Part shown: positions 44,347 to 57,880 of the stretch, piece by piece
Layout of the letters: each line of letters starts with the position of its first letter
How positions within the stretch are numbered: position 1 is the first letter of the stretch
Assembly: GCA_025093555.1 (NCBI GenBank)
Contig: JAIWNF010000087.1
Span: 1 to 64,000, forward strand
DNA length: 64,000 nt
Direction of reading: 5' to 3'
DNA from: Circinella umbellata
Lineage: Eukaryota; Mucoromycota; Mucoromycetes; Mucorales; Lichtheimiaceae
Notes under the pieces: model-generated
The model's database searches: none
Told to the model about the DNA's origin: nothing
Seen by the model: only the letters and a program-made list of their open reading frames with translations
Program-made: the position numbers and the translations under genes

Positions 44347-47300
44347 TTAGTACCGTATACGTTTACTTGATATACTTTCATCATCAAGATCCAACTCCAT
44401 AGATCGCTTTGAAAGCGATAACATTTCATCGTGCATCATAAATTTCTCCTATCATATAATAAAAAAAATATCCATTGAGTTAACTCGTTCCTTTTTTCAA
44501 CTATCTCATCTATTCTTCATATAATCCAAACTTTACATCTTCAATAAATAACCCATACCTCTTTAATTTGAACCAGTTTTTCGGCCACATTAGATAATTT
44601 GAAATGTGTAGCTACTTTAACAGCAGCATCCACAGAGCGCGAAGAATGCAATGCAGCAGCCAAGTCAAGAATTCTTTGTTCTTTATCAGTTCGACAAGCT
44701 ATTTGTATAAGACGTAACAAAGTCTTATCCATTTCAGCATCGGCTTCTTTTAAGACATCATAATATTCGTCTTGCTGATTGGTTGCTATGGCTTCGGTTC
44801 GGTCATGGTTCGAGATTAATCTCATGCGCATATGTGCTTCTTCAAGTTGTCCAGCTTCTGTAACCAAATCAATTACTGGCATATGTAGTTCTATATCATC
44901 GACAGGCGGACGTGGAAAATAGGGGGCTTCATTGGTACCCTGTAATCATGTAAAAGCTGATTAGCTTCCTCACAGATATAGTTCATCATACCTTCTTGCC
45001 TTAAGATAACAAACAAAAATAACTTACCCGGATAATAAGACACATTAGTCGATCTCGAAGCATTCCCACTGGCCAGTATCGTTCTTGCCGTTCAAGTGTC
45101 TTTGCAGTTAATTTTCCGTCAAATACAGGTATCCAATAAGATTGACCAAAACTTCGTTGTCGGTGTAAGATACTTAATACATAATTAGAATCATACATCA
45201 ATGCTTGCTATATAACACATATAAATAAAAGAAAGGTCACTTAAATGAAAGAAATCATCATACAAAAGCCCTTAAAAATGTATCAGTTTCTGTCGTACCG
45301 AAGTCTCTGAGAAACCTATCCATGTCAGATGCGAACTTTTCTGCAATGGAAGATCCCCCCTTTGAATAATATCTTGAGTAGTTGTATCCATCAACATAAA
45401 TTCCAAGTTTTGTTCACCATTTAATCCCGTTCCACCATTCTTGTAAACAAACAATACTAGATTACCGTGGGCTGCCGTAGCCACAATATTTTCAAGTCTG
45501 AAGATATGATTTTGCAAACCAGAGATTGTGAACATCCTTACATAGCCAGCCGATGTTACTGCAACAACTGTACTTTCATTGATAGCGATACTTTTCACGT
45601 TTTCGCCTTCAGGTAAATCAATAGTCCATTCTAGGTTATTGGCCCAGTTCATTAATGGGCGATAATGGATTACCGAAGACGTTACACCCGCTGGTTCTTG
45701 GCTATCTTCATCATCGTTTGATTTTTCTTCTTTCTTCCTAGTTTTACCTCCTTCAACAGCAAAAATGGCACCATCAGGACCGATGGATGCCATGGTGTAG
45801 TGATAATAATCTGTGAAATGGAAATTACGATTATGCGCTTGATCATGGAATTCAACATTGATAATAGAATGAGCACCTTGGTAAATAGTATAAATGATAC
45901 CAAACATATTAAATGCCATATATCGACGTTCGCCTTCTAATGGAATTGGTGGTTGAACGGTTGTATCCATGGTACGAAATGTAGTTGAACCGGGTTGAAA
46001 TGTAGCTTGTTCCGTAATTTTATGTTGCGGCCCTATTGCTCTTCCCGCAATACCATTACGAATTGTAGTTCGTCTTTGTGGCTGTTGCTGCTCTTCAGCA
46101 TACCCAGCTCCATCATCGTCAATGACAAAATCACCCATATCTGAAGCCATATCGACATCTTCGCCTTCATCATCCAATTCTTCGCCTTCTTCGCCTTCTT
46201 CAATATTGTCATCTTGAGCAGCATTATCCAATAAACTTTCTTGTCGAGTAAAAACGCCACTGTTGTTGGTACTAACTTGTTGTGTACTACTTTCTTCAAA
46301 TAATTGCTCCAAATCATCCACTTCTTGAGTAGCTTTTTTCGCAGGATGTGCCATAGTTGATATATTGATTGGGTCATACCACATTAATAACTGTCCCTTT
46401 AAATCCGTCTAATTTTGACGGTATGACAAAGAAATGAACTTTAGTTAGTAACTTCATATTCACCAATATAGTATAACAAGTGACAAGGTAAGCTTACTAA
46501 AGCAAGTTCATTCTCTTGTGGATGCCATGCTACACCTGATATTGCAGCTGTGTTTTCATATTTAACGACATCGCTTTGCTTTGTTGTATCCCAAATAACA
46601 ACAGTGCGATCTTTACCGACAGACGCAATATATGAACCATTAGGTGACCATGCCATTGTAATGATATCCTAAAAATAATATATATTATCGCGTCAAATTA
46701 TTTTTTTTTCTTTTGGCGTCTAATGCCCATCATCTTTAACAAAAAGGATAACTATAATAACTGCTTACATTAAAATGAGCAAATTCAAGAGCATATTGTT
46801 GTGTCCAATCCTTGCTTGAATATACACAAATTTCTATTATGAAAAAGACAAATCAGCCCCAATTACACTTTCTCCCCTTCATTCAAAAACCAGTTATTAC
46901 TTTACCATGTTCTTTTCCAGCAAAACAGAAATAAGCACCATCTGAACTCCATGCGATCGTATTCATTACATCTGCATCGGATGCACATTTTCTAACTGCT
47001 CCGGGTAGCGTTTTTACACATTGTGGGGCACCACTTGAGTGATTCATGTCCCAAATTTTTACATCTCCCCCAATATCCGTCGATATCTAATGTAATACTA
47101 AGTTGTAGTATTATCCTTTTTCATTTTATAATATATATATTATTGTAATAAGTTCTTACCAGATGATCACTTGTAGGAGAAAATGCAACTGATTTGACAA
47201 GTGTAGTATGACCAGATAATGTCACGATTTTGGATATATCACGTACAAGAATAATTCGAATTATATTTTCACTATTACATTATATATAAATCATGTTAGA

Positions 47301-47733
47301 AGTCCCACTTCTAGCTATTATTATTATTATTATTACTATTAGTTTTGCTTACTCTGTAGCAACGGCAATTCTTGTTCCATTATTATTGAATGATAGTGAA
47401 CGGATAGGTGTCGTACTTCTTACTAAAAACTTTTCAAAATCATTTGTACTGTTTCGAAAAATCAATACAGTCCCGTCTTCACCAGCCGTTGCAAAGTTTG
47501 CTCTCTGCAAAAAAAAAGAGAGAGAGAAAGGGTAAATTTTATTATTTTTTCTTTCTCTCACCCACATTCTCTCTTTGTTATATTCATTTATACAGAGCTT
47601 ACATGAGTACCAATGGCGCAAACAGGTTCAGTATGCTCATCTAAGATTTTTGGTTCGGTATTACGTTGAGACCGCAAAGCATTATATACATGAAGTTTAG
47701 AATCTTGACCACCTGTAATGATGGCACTATTGG

Positions 47734-47766
<33 letters not shown>

Positions 47767-47912
47767 TATATATAGTCAATAAAATCAATCAAAATATCAG
47801 GTATATATGAAACTAAAAAAAAAATAGCAATACATTACGTTCCATCGGTTTTATAGGCGACAGTAGTAAACCCTTCTGAATGTGCTTCTTTTCTTAAAAT
47901 GTTGATCGTCAT
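44347..47912 (-). CDS. CTF4: Ctf4/Mcl1/AND-1 (WDHD1) replisome adaptor (883 aa)
   Basis: Eleven exons keep one frame: 47912-47839, 47726-47603, 47504-47353, 47271-47160, 47086-46906, 46833-46769, 46668-46498, 46408-45299, 45207-45028, 44939-44559 and 44448-44347. The N-terminal third is a WD40 propeller (GGQDSKLHVYN, GEDGTVLIFRN, GGDVKIWDMN, GKDRTVVIWD). An acidic linker (about 330-400) leads to the SepB/Ctf4 second propeller, recognised by ERRYMAFNMFGIIYT, INVEFHD and FTDYYHYTMASIGPDG, and by WIPVFD...ERYWPVGMLRD. The last ~130 residues are helical with a basic/acidic tail. Ctf4 trimers link the CMG helicase to polymerase alpha in the nucleus and support sister-chromatid cohesion. The length fits yeast Ctf4 (927 aa); the metazoan HMG box is absent, as in fungi. 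Confidence 0.92.
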
Positions 47913-48346
47913 TATTGTCTAAAATGATTAAGTAAAGAAAAAGTCGCGTTTCTGGAGATTGAAAAAAAAATGAAAAACACGCGATTCGCGTTAAAAGACT
48001 ACAAAGTACGTGACTATTTAGATTTCAGCTGAGATTTTGTTTAAAGGGGAAAATAGCATAAACTTCATTGATAAACATAAAGCAAACATTTAGACACATA
48101 GTAATTACGTTAATAAAGGGAAAAGATAATTTTTTTTATTACTCTGAAGAAAAAAGATAAGTAAAAAAGAAAAGAGCAGTAGTAATAGTGTATTATTGTA
48201 TTAAATGATGAACAAAAAAGGGGGATGGGTTTGATACTGGTGCCAAAAGAAGAGTAATTTTCTTCAAATAATTAATAATATTATAAAGGAAAGAAAAGAG
48301 AAATAAAAGATTTTTCTAATGATTATTCCATTTAATATAATTCTTC
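47913..48346. other. intergenic between CTF4 and the secreted-protein gene
   Basis: A-rich sequence; includes the CTF4 promoter/leader and the 3' end of the neighbouring minus-strand gene. No gene seen. Confidence 0.5.
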
Positions 48347-48967
48347 TTAAGTAAGTTTATCGGCATAATTAGCACCATCTTGAGGACTAGGTCCGGTACC
48401 AGCACCAAGAAGGCTATCAAGAAGATTTTCAAGAAGTGTGATTACACCGCCAACGCCAGATTCTTCAGCACTGTAGCCACACAAAAGATTCTTGACAAGA
48501 TTGACAACGCAGTCAAGGATACCATCGCTGTCTAAAATGGGAATAATAGGCTCTTGAGCACCAGCACCATTATCGAATCTACCAGGCTTGTCACCTTGAA
48601 GCAACTCTTGAACGGCTTCCAACAATTCTTCGATAAGGCCTTGTTGATTACCAGTACCATTGAGAATATTTTCTACAAGTCCGAGGATACGCTTAAGAAG
48701 AGGGTTGACAACCTCGCCGAGAAGGCATTCAACGGTATCCAAAAGGTCAGTAGCAAGGTTTGTTAAGTTATCGGAAAGACTGGTTAGACCAATAGTCTTT
48801 TGAGATGTGTTACTAGTGGAAGCTTCGGGAGAAACATCAGTGGTATCAGCTTGTGTAGTAAGATCTTGACCAGTAGCACCACGCTTACTAGTGGGTAGTG
48901 CATTGGCAGAAAGAGCTGAGATGGCCAAGACAGCGGAAACAGTCAAAGTAATGAATTTAATTTGCAT
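48347..48967 (-). CDS. small secreted protein of unknown function (206 aa)
   Basis: A single-exon frame starting at ATG 48967. Residues 1-23 form a clear signal peptide (Lys, then a hydrophobic core, with ANA before the probable cleavage site) followed by a KR dibasic site at about 28-29 that could be a Kex2 site. The mature part is a series of Leu/Val-rich amphipathic helices (LLDTVECLLGEVVNPLLKRI, LIEELLEAVQELLQ, VVNLVKNLL, LLENLLDSLLG) separated by Gly/Asn/Asp linkers. It has three Cys in the mature chain and few aromatic residues. This is not a hydrophobin pattern (no eight Cys). I do not recognise the family. Surface-active or cell-wall roles are possible but unproven. Confidence 0.8.
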   Translation of the reverse strand: MQIKFITLTVSAVLAISALSANALPTSKRGATGQDLTTQADTTDVSPEASTSNTSQKTIGLTSLSDNLTNLATDLLDTVECLLGEVVNPLLKRILGLVENILNGTGNQQGLIEELLEAVQELLQGDKPGRFDNGAGAQEPIIPILDSDGILDCVVNLVKNLLCGYSAEESGVGGVITLLENLLDSLLGAGTGPSPQDGANYADKLT

Positions 48968-51900
48968 GTTGATATATTAGATGGAAAATTGATAAAAGTA
49001 ATTGAACTTTTGTAGTTATATATTTTTGTAGGAATTGAGTGTAGTAAAAAAAAAAGAATTTGAGTCAACTTATTCTCTTTATATACTTTTCTTCAATTAA
49101 GGTTTTTGAGCCAGTAAAACCTCTTTCCAACCTCTCACTCTCTCAGATGTGTTCTGTATGATGGCTCCCATTTCTAATCTCCGTGAAGTACATGAACATA
49201 AAATAGAAGTAAAGCGGATTATTTAAATTTAGGTGGCTAGATAGGCATGTATTCAAAAAAAATAGTCTTTTTTCTTTACCTCTCCCTCTTTTTGATTGTC
49301 TTTGGCCCCTTTCCCCCTTCCCTCTCACCCTCAAGCACATGGATTTTAATATTAAAAAATTCGGTCTCAGAGAATCAAAAGACTAAATTTCATTTTTTTT
49401 TTTACCTCCTTCAAAACACACAGAAACTAATGATTATCTCTTAATTTTCAAAGATTTTAAGGGAGGACTGTCACTATAAGATGTGTTGGTCTCTCTTTAT
49501 TTTGAGTCTCCTGAGCTCCCTGAGTATAACTTGCGCTTTGTTAACAACAGTGAAGAAAAAGATAGAGACTAACTATTCAAACTTCTTTAATATAATTTCT
49601 ATTTATAAAATTCGGTTTTTTTTATATAACGACAAAATGAATGGCTGCTGCTGTTTCTCATTATGCTACTATAGTATCGGTTCTATATGCCTTTTTACAC
49701 TGTGTATAAAATTTTTATAACAAGTTTTTGATCTGTATTATTACTACTTTTATTATGCACGTAAAGTCAATAAAGAAAAAAAAACACTTTTCTATTTGCT
49801 TTTGATCGTCATTGTACATGTTCCAACGACTAAATATATCAAGCTTATCATTTTGGGAATAATCCTGGGAATCATGCATTAGAGAGTAAAAAAAATCAAA
49901 TGATTAACAAAAGAAGACTGAATATCGGATAGAGTACTGATGGCAATTTTATTAATATTATTTAACTCCTACACTAAATACAAGTATCATATATAAAAAT
50001 AAAACAAGATATTCCGTGTTACATATAACGAATGTTTTCTAGAGGATGCGTCGATCCCTATATTTAAAGTTATGTATTCCAGAGAGCTTAAACTTATTTA
50101 GTTTTTACGTATTTCTGTTCCCTTTTTCACCAGTTGCGGATCATAATAATAATATGAACTAACAATTCACTATGTCCTTTATTATCTGTATAAACATATA
50201 GAATATATCAGATCATGTTTGTAAGAAACGAATAGTATGGCATGCCATTATGCTGACTTTAAAGTCAATATGTAACAGCAACAGGAGTAAGACGTTCATA
50301 TAAAAGTAGCTGTTATTGACTAACTTACTAAACTTTAAAGAAGTCGGATACAAATAAAAATATTCTAAAAAGCAAGGATGGAACTGTTTATTCAAGTCAC
50401 TTATAAAGTTACGACAAGCCTGCAGAAATGACGAGTGCAAGACTCACTTAATGTGGTTTTTTTCTTCAGTTTTCTTTTTGAACCCCTGATTCTTTTCTTT
50501 TTACGAGCGGCAAGGCTGATTCGCATATGTGTTGGACTAGCACTTACAAAGTCAGCATCACCATCTTAACCTTATTATTATGATTAGGGAGGTTTCGAGA
50601 TATAGCAAAAATGCTTTATATCTCCATTTATTTTTTACCTCGTTATTATAGATAATCTGTATGACTCCGTGTTTTTTCCCTCTCTCTGAGTAAAATATAT
50701 AGTGACATTCTGTGATCAAACTAGTCTAAATACTCCAAATAACCCCATGGCACATACTATACTTATCATACTATAAGTAACTAAAGTAATACTACCTTTT
50801 ATCCTACGTAGCCTCCTTTTTTGAATACTGCTCCAGTAACTACATAGTAAAATTCTTAATTTTTACTCAATAACCTGTGAGCCCATTGGTTTTCTGGAGT
50901 TTTGATTGTCATCGTCGTTCTGATAAATATCCTGCTCTCAGTACTTTCTTTTTTTTTCTCGCATACGCAACGTTAAAAAAGAAAAGTATATTGGACATTA
51001 GTACACAACAACAGACTGAGTCTTTCTTCTTCTTCTTGACGATTCGAGTGCTCCTTTTTTTTATTATATTTCATTGACACTTTGTGTTTTTTAGATCTTT
51101 GACTAGATATACTATGATGTATAAAAATAAAGAGATGATAACATGTTAGTATATGAAAAGTTAAAGTATTATTGTTGTATGACTTGATAAAATTTTATGT
51201 ATACGTATTTAGCGTTGGTATCCAATGAATTAAAACTGTTGAAGACAAACTGTTACTTCTAACGGTTTTTGCTCTACATATGTATGATTGACCTTAATAC
51301 GCAGCTTCGGGATGTTAGCAACGGTCCCAAGAACTTAAAAAAAGAGTACGATCAAAGAAGTTCTTTATAAAGTGCTACTATTGTTCCGATCCTACAAATA
51401 TTATAAGTCGGTGAGAGGGCAATACATGCAGACGTACAGATCAAAACTATACTAAACTCAGAATGTAAAGTTTAAGCATGGAGAGCAATGGAAATTCTAT
51501 GCAAGCAGTTGCTTTAGCATAATCCCTTTTGCTGTTGACGACAATCAAGATCCGGTCTATAGTATTTACATGTAGCGTCAATGTACACCTAATACGTATT
51601 GTACTAGTATGGTTATATTGTTAATATAAGCAGTAGCAGTTGTGATTTGATTATGCCAAATAATACTTTATATCAATAACAGCAGCTACCGTTAGTTTAT
51701 TAGACACTGAGTATTTCCCTTTTTTTGTAATTTTATATAGTGGTAATTATTCATACTATTATTTACTCATAAAATAAAGCTATTGCTTTTTATTTACGCT
51801 GTTCCGGGACCACGATATTTAATGACCGTTTAGCACCTGTTACTGCACTCAAGGATATAATGATCGGAGGTGGCAAAGAAAAACTGATGTTTCTCCTTTT

Positions 51901-52786
51901 ACCCCGTATTGTGATTTGAACCCTAACCCTTCTCTTCTCTTTTTCACGGTGGAGAACAACAATCTCTTTTTACTATGTATGTATGACCACAACACTTTTG
52001 CAGATGGAAATTGAGTACTGAATTATTTTATAGGTTTTAGATCCAGTAGCCATATATAACTGGTATATGTATTAATGTTGGTTTTGTTACAGCTAATTTA
52101 TATATGTATATTGCTATTGTAATATATAGATAATAAATTTGTAATTTACAAAGTAGCTGTAAAAACATACGTATAACGGGATTGATAAGGGATAAGAAGA
52201 AAAGGGGGGCTCGGAAGCACATGTATAAGGGGTTACAAGAAGGGAGAAATTTTCCGCTCTTTTTTTTAAAAAAAACCTTAGTTATAAGTTCTATAATATC
52301 CATCGATCTTATCATTGAATATCAACCATCTTGTTCATATGATAGCAACCAATATTGTCTCCCATTCTGATCAAGAAATATTTTATGTATGTCTGTACAT
52401 AATCAATAATATTTAACATCCCAGGGATTAGTGTTGGTTTTTTTTAGTCTTCTCCTGCCTGTTATGAAGGTAAAAGAACAATTTTTTGTTTCTCATTTTT
52501 CTCAATTAAGCACGATGGAAGGGATGTTTTTGTTATTCTTTTCATTGTCATTTTTAAAGAGTAGATATACTGTTCTCATGTGTTTATACCTATTACATCC
52601 ACATATATAGCTCGCATATTATTACCATAAAGAGTGAGGAACAATGCTGCTGAAATTCAATGTAAATTTTCATATACCCCGTCACAGTGTGTCTAGTCGG
52701 TTTTACTGTACATTATAACATTGTTTTTCTTTTTCCACTACCTCTCTATTTTATACATAGGGCTAAAAGTAAAAAAGCACAGCATA
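48968..52786. other. long intergenic region, AT-rich, no gene recognised
   Basis: About 3.8 kb without a supportable gene on either strand. Open frames are short and rich in Phe, Ile, Tyr and Lys, and no splice-linked conserved blocks were seen. The first 200 bp include the promoter of the secreted-protein gene. Confidence 0.55.
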
Positions 52787-53207
52787 ATGTCAACAACAGC
52801 AGCAACAGCAACTGCCTCAGCAGCTCGTACAATCTCTCCTACACGCATGTTTTTCCGTACTTCAAAGCCAATTCCTTCTATGGCTCATGCACGATCTGTA
52901 TTTAAGCAATTGGGTGAATATGGTGAAATGGTTGAATATAAATTCTTACGGGTAATATATATACATTTACAATTGTTGTTAATGAGAACAAAAATAGAGC
53001 TAATATAAATATTACTATTATAAAAAATAGTGCCCTGAAACGCAGCAATATCTCAAGTATGGATTTGTAGTATACAAGGATCAACAAGGGGCACAAAATG
53101 CTGCTTCTCAACAATTTATCAAAGTCACTTCCAACTTATTTGACAAGCCTTGTGATATTAAAATTGAAAAATCGACTTATAATAATAATAATAATAACAG
53201 TTATTAA
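52787..53207 (+). CDS. small RRM-like protein, probably mitochondrial (113 aa)
   Basis: Two exons, 52787-52951 and 53031-53207, join in phase 0 (intron GTAATA...AAATAG). The first ~35 residues are rich in Ala, Ser, Thr and Arg with no acidic residue (AARTISPTRMFFRTSKP), as in mitochondrial presequences. The rest resembles an RNA-recognition fold: VFKQLGEYGEMVEYKFLR would be the first helix and strand, and LKYGFVVYKD matches an RNP1-like strand. The C-terminus is a poly-Asn run from an AAT microsatellite. The exact family is not recognised. Candidate roles are mitochondrial RNA binding or a mitoribosome-associated protein; both are inference. Confidence 0.7.
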
Positions 53208-53301
53208 TCATAAACAATTATCAATACTATTATATATAAACTCAACATGTATAAATGTAAATATAAAGAAACCAATTAATAGATATATTCAATTATAAGA
53301 T

Positions 53302-53309
53302 TTTTGTTT

Positions 53310-53365
<56 letters not shown>

Positions 53366-53366
53366 G
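53302..53366. repeat. compound microsatellite (TA)n(TG)n(AG)n
   Basis: Three adjoining dinucleotide runs downstream of the small RRM-like gene. Likely length-variable. Confidence 0.9.
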
Positions 53367-53464
53367 GTAAACTAATGAAATGTATAAATATCTCTTTACT
53401 TCTTCATTATAAATCATGTCAAGTAACCTTTCAAATGATGGATAATAATATTAAGTAATACAAT

Positions 53465-54670
53465 TTAGAACAATTTTGTCCAAATAACAAGAACAATAAG
53501 GGCTATCAAAATCAAAATAATTGCTGCTGTAATCATTTTGTTTGTTGCCATACTAAAATTATAAGAAAATAGTTAATATTATTATCATCTATTATTTGTA
53601 ATCAACTAAAAAAAATAAACTTACCGCCGTGCCATCCCCTTAAGTGTTTTTGAAGCCTTATCAATATATGAATCTGCTTCAGATAACTAAATAATAATAA
53701 TGATGATTAGCTTGTGTTCCTTTTTCTTTTTGTATAACAATTCATTTTAAAGCCAAAAAAAAAAAAAAAAAAAAAAAAAAAAACGTCTCTTACGGTATCT
53801 CTGGCGCGAAGCATTGTTTCACGCTGACCTTTCAAAGTACTTAAAATATTGATACCGATACCTTCAGTTTCCAGTGCCAAACGATGACTATCCTCTAATC
53901 TTCGACTTGATTCACCTAAACGTTCTGTTCCGCTTAATAAACGTTGACGTTGATCCATAGTAGATGCATCCAAATCACTTTGGCTACTATTAGCATAGTC
54001 CCCTAATAATTCATCACGTTCTGATGCTCGATTAGGTGCAACTGCTGATACTCGACGCTGATAAATATATAATTCATCATGCATGGATGAGTTAAGTGTT
54101 CTTATTCTCAAATAATCAATTTTAACTTAACATATATAATCATTTTCTCTTTTATTATTATTACCAAATCCCGTTTCATTTTTTCCGCTTCAGATTTAAA
54201 TAATCGAAGTTTCGCCTGAAGGCGAGTTCGAGAGGGTGCAGGAACATTCAAAATTTCCATTTCCATTTGACCAAGCTACCATTATTGTATACATAAAAAA
54301 AATCACCGTTAGCCTTTTTCTTATAACAACATTCCTGTTTATCATTTTAAATTTTGTATTTTCTTTACAATTTCATCGGCTTCGTCAATTTCGCGTTCGG
54401 TAGCTCTTATAGTCGCCTTACGTTGTTCTATTAAATGTATATAAAGAACCCCCAATTCCAAATAAAAAGTTAGCAAGAGAAGTGGATAAAAGTATATAGC
54501 ACTTTCATATAGTAGTTCGTTAGCAACAAGGTTATATACATATGTATTCATGTACCTCCTGTTTGACTAGGAATTTGTTGATCAATTTTTTGTCTAACTC
54601 CATCAGTCACTGTTTGAAAGTCTTGTTCATAATTTTGAAAAAGATCGGAACCACCCGTTGAAGAAGCCAT
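53465..54670 (-). CDS. VTI1: v-SNARE Vti1 (232 aa)
   Basis: Six exons in one frame: 54670-54556, 54427-54369, 54275-54165, 54057-53794, 53686-53625 and 53552-53465 (699 nt). The N-terminal region (FQNYEQDFQTVTDGVRQKI, then ADEILGQMEMEIL) matches the Vti1 three-helix Habc domain. The SNARE motif runs from about residue 135 to 200 (LLSGTERLGESSRRLEDSHRLALETEGIGINIL), with Glu rather than Gln in the LETE stretch around the central layer. It is followed by a MARR segment and a single C-terminal membrane anchor (AAIILILIALIVLVIW). Vti1 is a Qb-SNARE acting in Golgi-to-endosome/vacuole fusion. Intron 4 contains a run of about 30 A/T (53753-53783), which may be variable. The exon-4 acceptor at 54058 was chosen because nearer AG sites give stops. 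Confidence 0.9.
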
Positions 54671-55929
54671 TACTATCGAAATCAGAGAATAAAATAACCC
54701 CAAGCTTGTGGGGCGTTTTTACTATGCCGAGGTTTATGGAGATGAATAAAACCCAACTCCGCTTGAAACAGATCCTGTGTTCCTTGGCTGTGTCAAAGCT
54801 GCTAATGGAAGTCCAAGACTAATCAGCTTAGCCTTTCTAGGTGTTAAGATGATGTGTTTATCACTGCAAGCCTTTCCTACGAGATGAAAGCTGCTGATGA
54901 TATATTATCTTTTGTACAAAATTATGGCTCATTCATCGCTCATATTTAAAATTCCATCAGATTTATCCATGATCTTGCTGGAGATAGTAAATATAATGCC
55001 AAGAACCATTAATTTTGTTAGCTATAGATACGCTGTTAGGCCAATCTTCATATTAATACGTAAGCAGCAGTGTGAGTCTTACATATACTTATGTAAAAGC
55101 ATTATTTTTGTAATAAAAATATATAAATTTATACATAATTCAATGGAATAAAACAGACAACGAACTGATCATGGTATACTAATGTGAGTGTTATGAGTAA
55201 CTATAGCTGATTCTTAAAAATATACTTAACAGGTCCATAAATATAAATAGTATGATATATTAAATAAAAATGGAAATGAATTACAGATAATAAAGATACA
55301 TTGTTACAACAATTAACATAAGTATAAAGTTTACTCTCATAATAAGTAGCTCGGTCATTAATGGATGTTTATCTCCATCTTCTACCCCTCTGTGCGGAAA
55401 GATGATCTATATTCTCAATTAAAATTAAACTCTAAATAAAACTTTCTTGTTATTCCAACTATATTGATTATAATAGTCAAAACGATCTGTCACCCTTTAA
55501 ATTCGGATTGTGTATGATGTGTATATATATTTATGCACAAATTATCGTATATTTCAAGTAGAACAGATTAAAGAAAAGAGAAAAAGAAATAATAATTAGT
55601 ATTTCTTTACAGTGATTTTATACTTTCAAAAATCAATGGCATGGTTCGTATTCAGCTATATGCTTATTATATACTTCAATCTCCATTTTTTGTGTATCTG
55701 TTCTTCGTATCATACTCATAATCCAGGTAGATACAAAAAAACGTCATTGGTAAAACTCTCGTGATTTGCACGCACATTTTAATTTGAGTTGAGTAAAAAA
55801 ACAATTTTATAACTTTGTTTCTTGTCATCTCAAAATATTTTTGGAACAATCCATAATGAGAAAGAAATTAATTGAAAGTTATTTATTGTTAAATGGATAA
55901 AGACTATGTAGAAGAAAAAAGGGATTAAA
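54671..55929. other. intergenic between VTI1 and the P450 gene
   Basis: Contains the VTI1 promoter/leader and the P450 3' flank. AT-rich with no accepted gene. Confidence 0.5.
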
Positions 55930-57880
55930 TTATTTAATGTTTATCAAACTAGAAACATTATCATGTCGAGGAGTAATATGAATATTATATGGTCTGGGTG
56001 CAAATGTGGGCGCTTGAGCCTTACGGGGATTAATTGCATCAATAAGAATGTCCTTATCAAGCCTCTCAATCCGGAAACAACTCAAAATTCCTGAGGCGGC
56101 CATAAACAAACTCCGTTCTGCTAAATGAATACCCACACAGACACGTCGGCCCGTAGAGAATGCTAAATGGGGTCTATCTTCGGTCGTTTGAGTAAACTTG
56201 TCCTGACGTTGTTGAACATAGTTCATGTGGCGTTCTGGAATGAATTTTTCGGGTTCTGGATATTGAACAGGGTCTTGATGAATGGCATGTAAATTAATAA
56301 TGACAGTAGTCTGTGCAGGGATAACCCAGTTTTGAAATATATCATTTTCACTTGTGGCATGGGGAACGGATAATGGAGCAGGAGGACGAAGACGTAATGT
56401 TTCCAAGATAACACACTGGAGATATGGAAGCTTGGGCTCTGTTATATAAAAAAAAACAGTAGTAGTAAGTGTTAGATTGATATATACATATATAGATATA
56501 TATATTGTTGTAAATAAATTCATTACATACCATCTTCATGGCTTGGTAATCTACTCAAGCCAACATTATTCTTAATTTCTTCATATACCTTGGTTTGAAT
56601 ATCCGGGTTATTTGCCAACAACGCAATCATCCATTCTAGTGTTGATGCCGTTGTCTCAGATCCTTTTGTTTTTATAACACAAAGTATTAGTATGTATACA
56701 TATATAACAACAACACTTTCTCTTTTCTTTTTATTCTTATATTATTTCACATACCAGCACCAATAAACAAGGATGCAAAACTAACTATTTGCAAATCCGT
56801 CAAACTTCCATTCGCCAATATTTCACTGACAAAACAATTATCGGTAACTTTTTCCTTTTTAAATCGTTCCAACAATCCACCATAAAATTCAACCATTTTT
56901 TTTCGTACATCCACAAATTCAGCTCTTGAACTTGGTAATATTTTTTTTAATATTGGGAAAAATTCTCTGATTTGTTCACTTGGACCCAATAACGCAGCGG
57001 TTCTTTCTGTTAACGCAAAAGCTTCATGTAGTTGTGGATCACCAGGTTTAAAATAAGCCATAGATCCAAAGGCAATGGCTAGGATGCTTGTCATAGTAAA
57101 ATGTTCAATATACATGGTAGGGCTGAGAATGTTATTATTACGCTGGGATGCATCCAAGATGTTTTGTAATAGAGTTGTTCTTCTTTCATCAATAATAGGC
57201 TGATATAAATCAATCTTCTTCTTGATCAAGCTGGTATGGGCTGGTTTTTTTTAATGAATAGAGCACACACTACGAGTTAATTATAGCCATAAAATTATTA
57301 TTACGTATATGCATATATAAAATACTCTTACCAATTCGACGTAAATATCTCCATTCTTTTCCATATGGATAAAAAGCAAAACCCCCACCTTTTTCCACTA
57401 TACAATACAATATACGATTATTAAAACAGAAAAACAAAACACACTGAATTATTATCCAACATTTCGATATTTTATTCTTTACATACCTCCATCCATTAAA
57501 TCATTTACCAATGTATCGGGAAGGTTTCTTGATGAATAAATCGTACTTTTATCAACAATAAGTTGTTTTACTGAATCCAATGAATTCAATATAACCCATC
57601 TTTTCACACCGAACTGAACTGTAAAGACTGGTCCCATTTGAAGGCTCCATAGTCTGAAGAGTTCCTGTAATGGTATGCCGCGCGCAAATTGTGGAAGATG
57701 ACCAACTAAAGGGAATCGACCAGGAGCATAACGTGGATAATTAATGCTAGATGACGCGTTTTGGTTCGAACTTGCCCATACTGATGCAATAATAGCTATT
57801 ATTATTAAACCAAGAATTATTGTGGAAGTATTATCACCCACTGTCGATGACGTGGAAAGTAAATACGAGAGTAACTTCAT
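55930..57880 (-). CDS. cytochrome P450 monooxygenase (528 aa)
   Basis: Five exons in one frame: 57880-57487, 57397-57332, 57240-56755, 56662-56531 and 56438-55930. An N-terminal membrane anchor (about residues 18-35, IILGLIIIAIIASVW) is followed by a proline-rich hinge (YAPGRFPLVGH). The I-helix reads GAGSETTAST with the oxygen-activating acid/Thr region, the K-helix ETLRLRP gives the E-x-x-R pair, and the haem loop FSTGRRVCVG places the ligand at Cys460. These are all standard P450 hallmarks and length is normal. The enzyme would sit on the endoplasmic reticulum and need a P450 reductase. Its substrate cannot be told, and there is no biosynthetic cluster around it. A start 31 codons upstream (57973) is possible but adds only Tyr/Phe-rich sequence. 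Confidence 0.92.

Noticed and set aside
51905..51935. AACCCTAACCCT as telomeric repeat
   Set aside because: Only about two units, in the middle of gene-bearing sequence.
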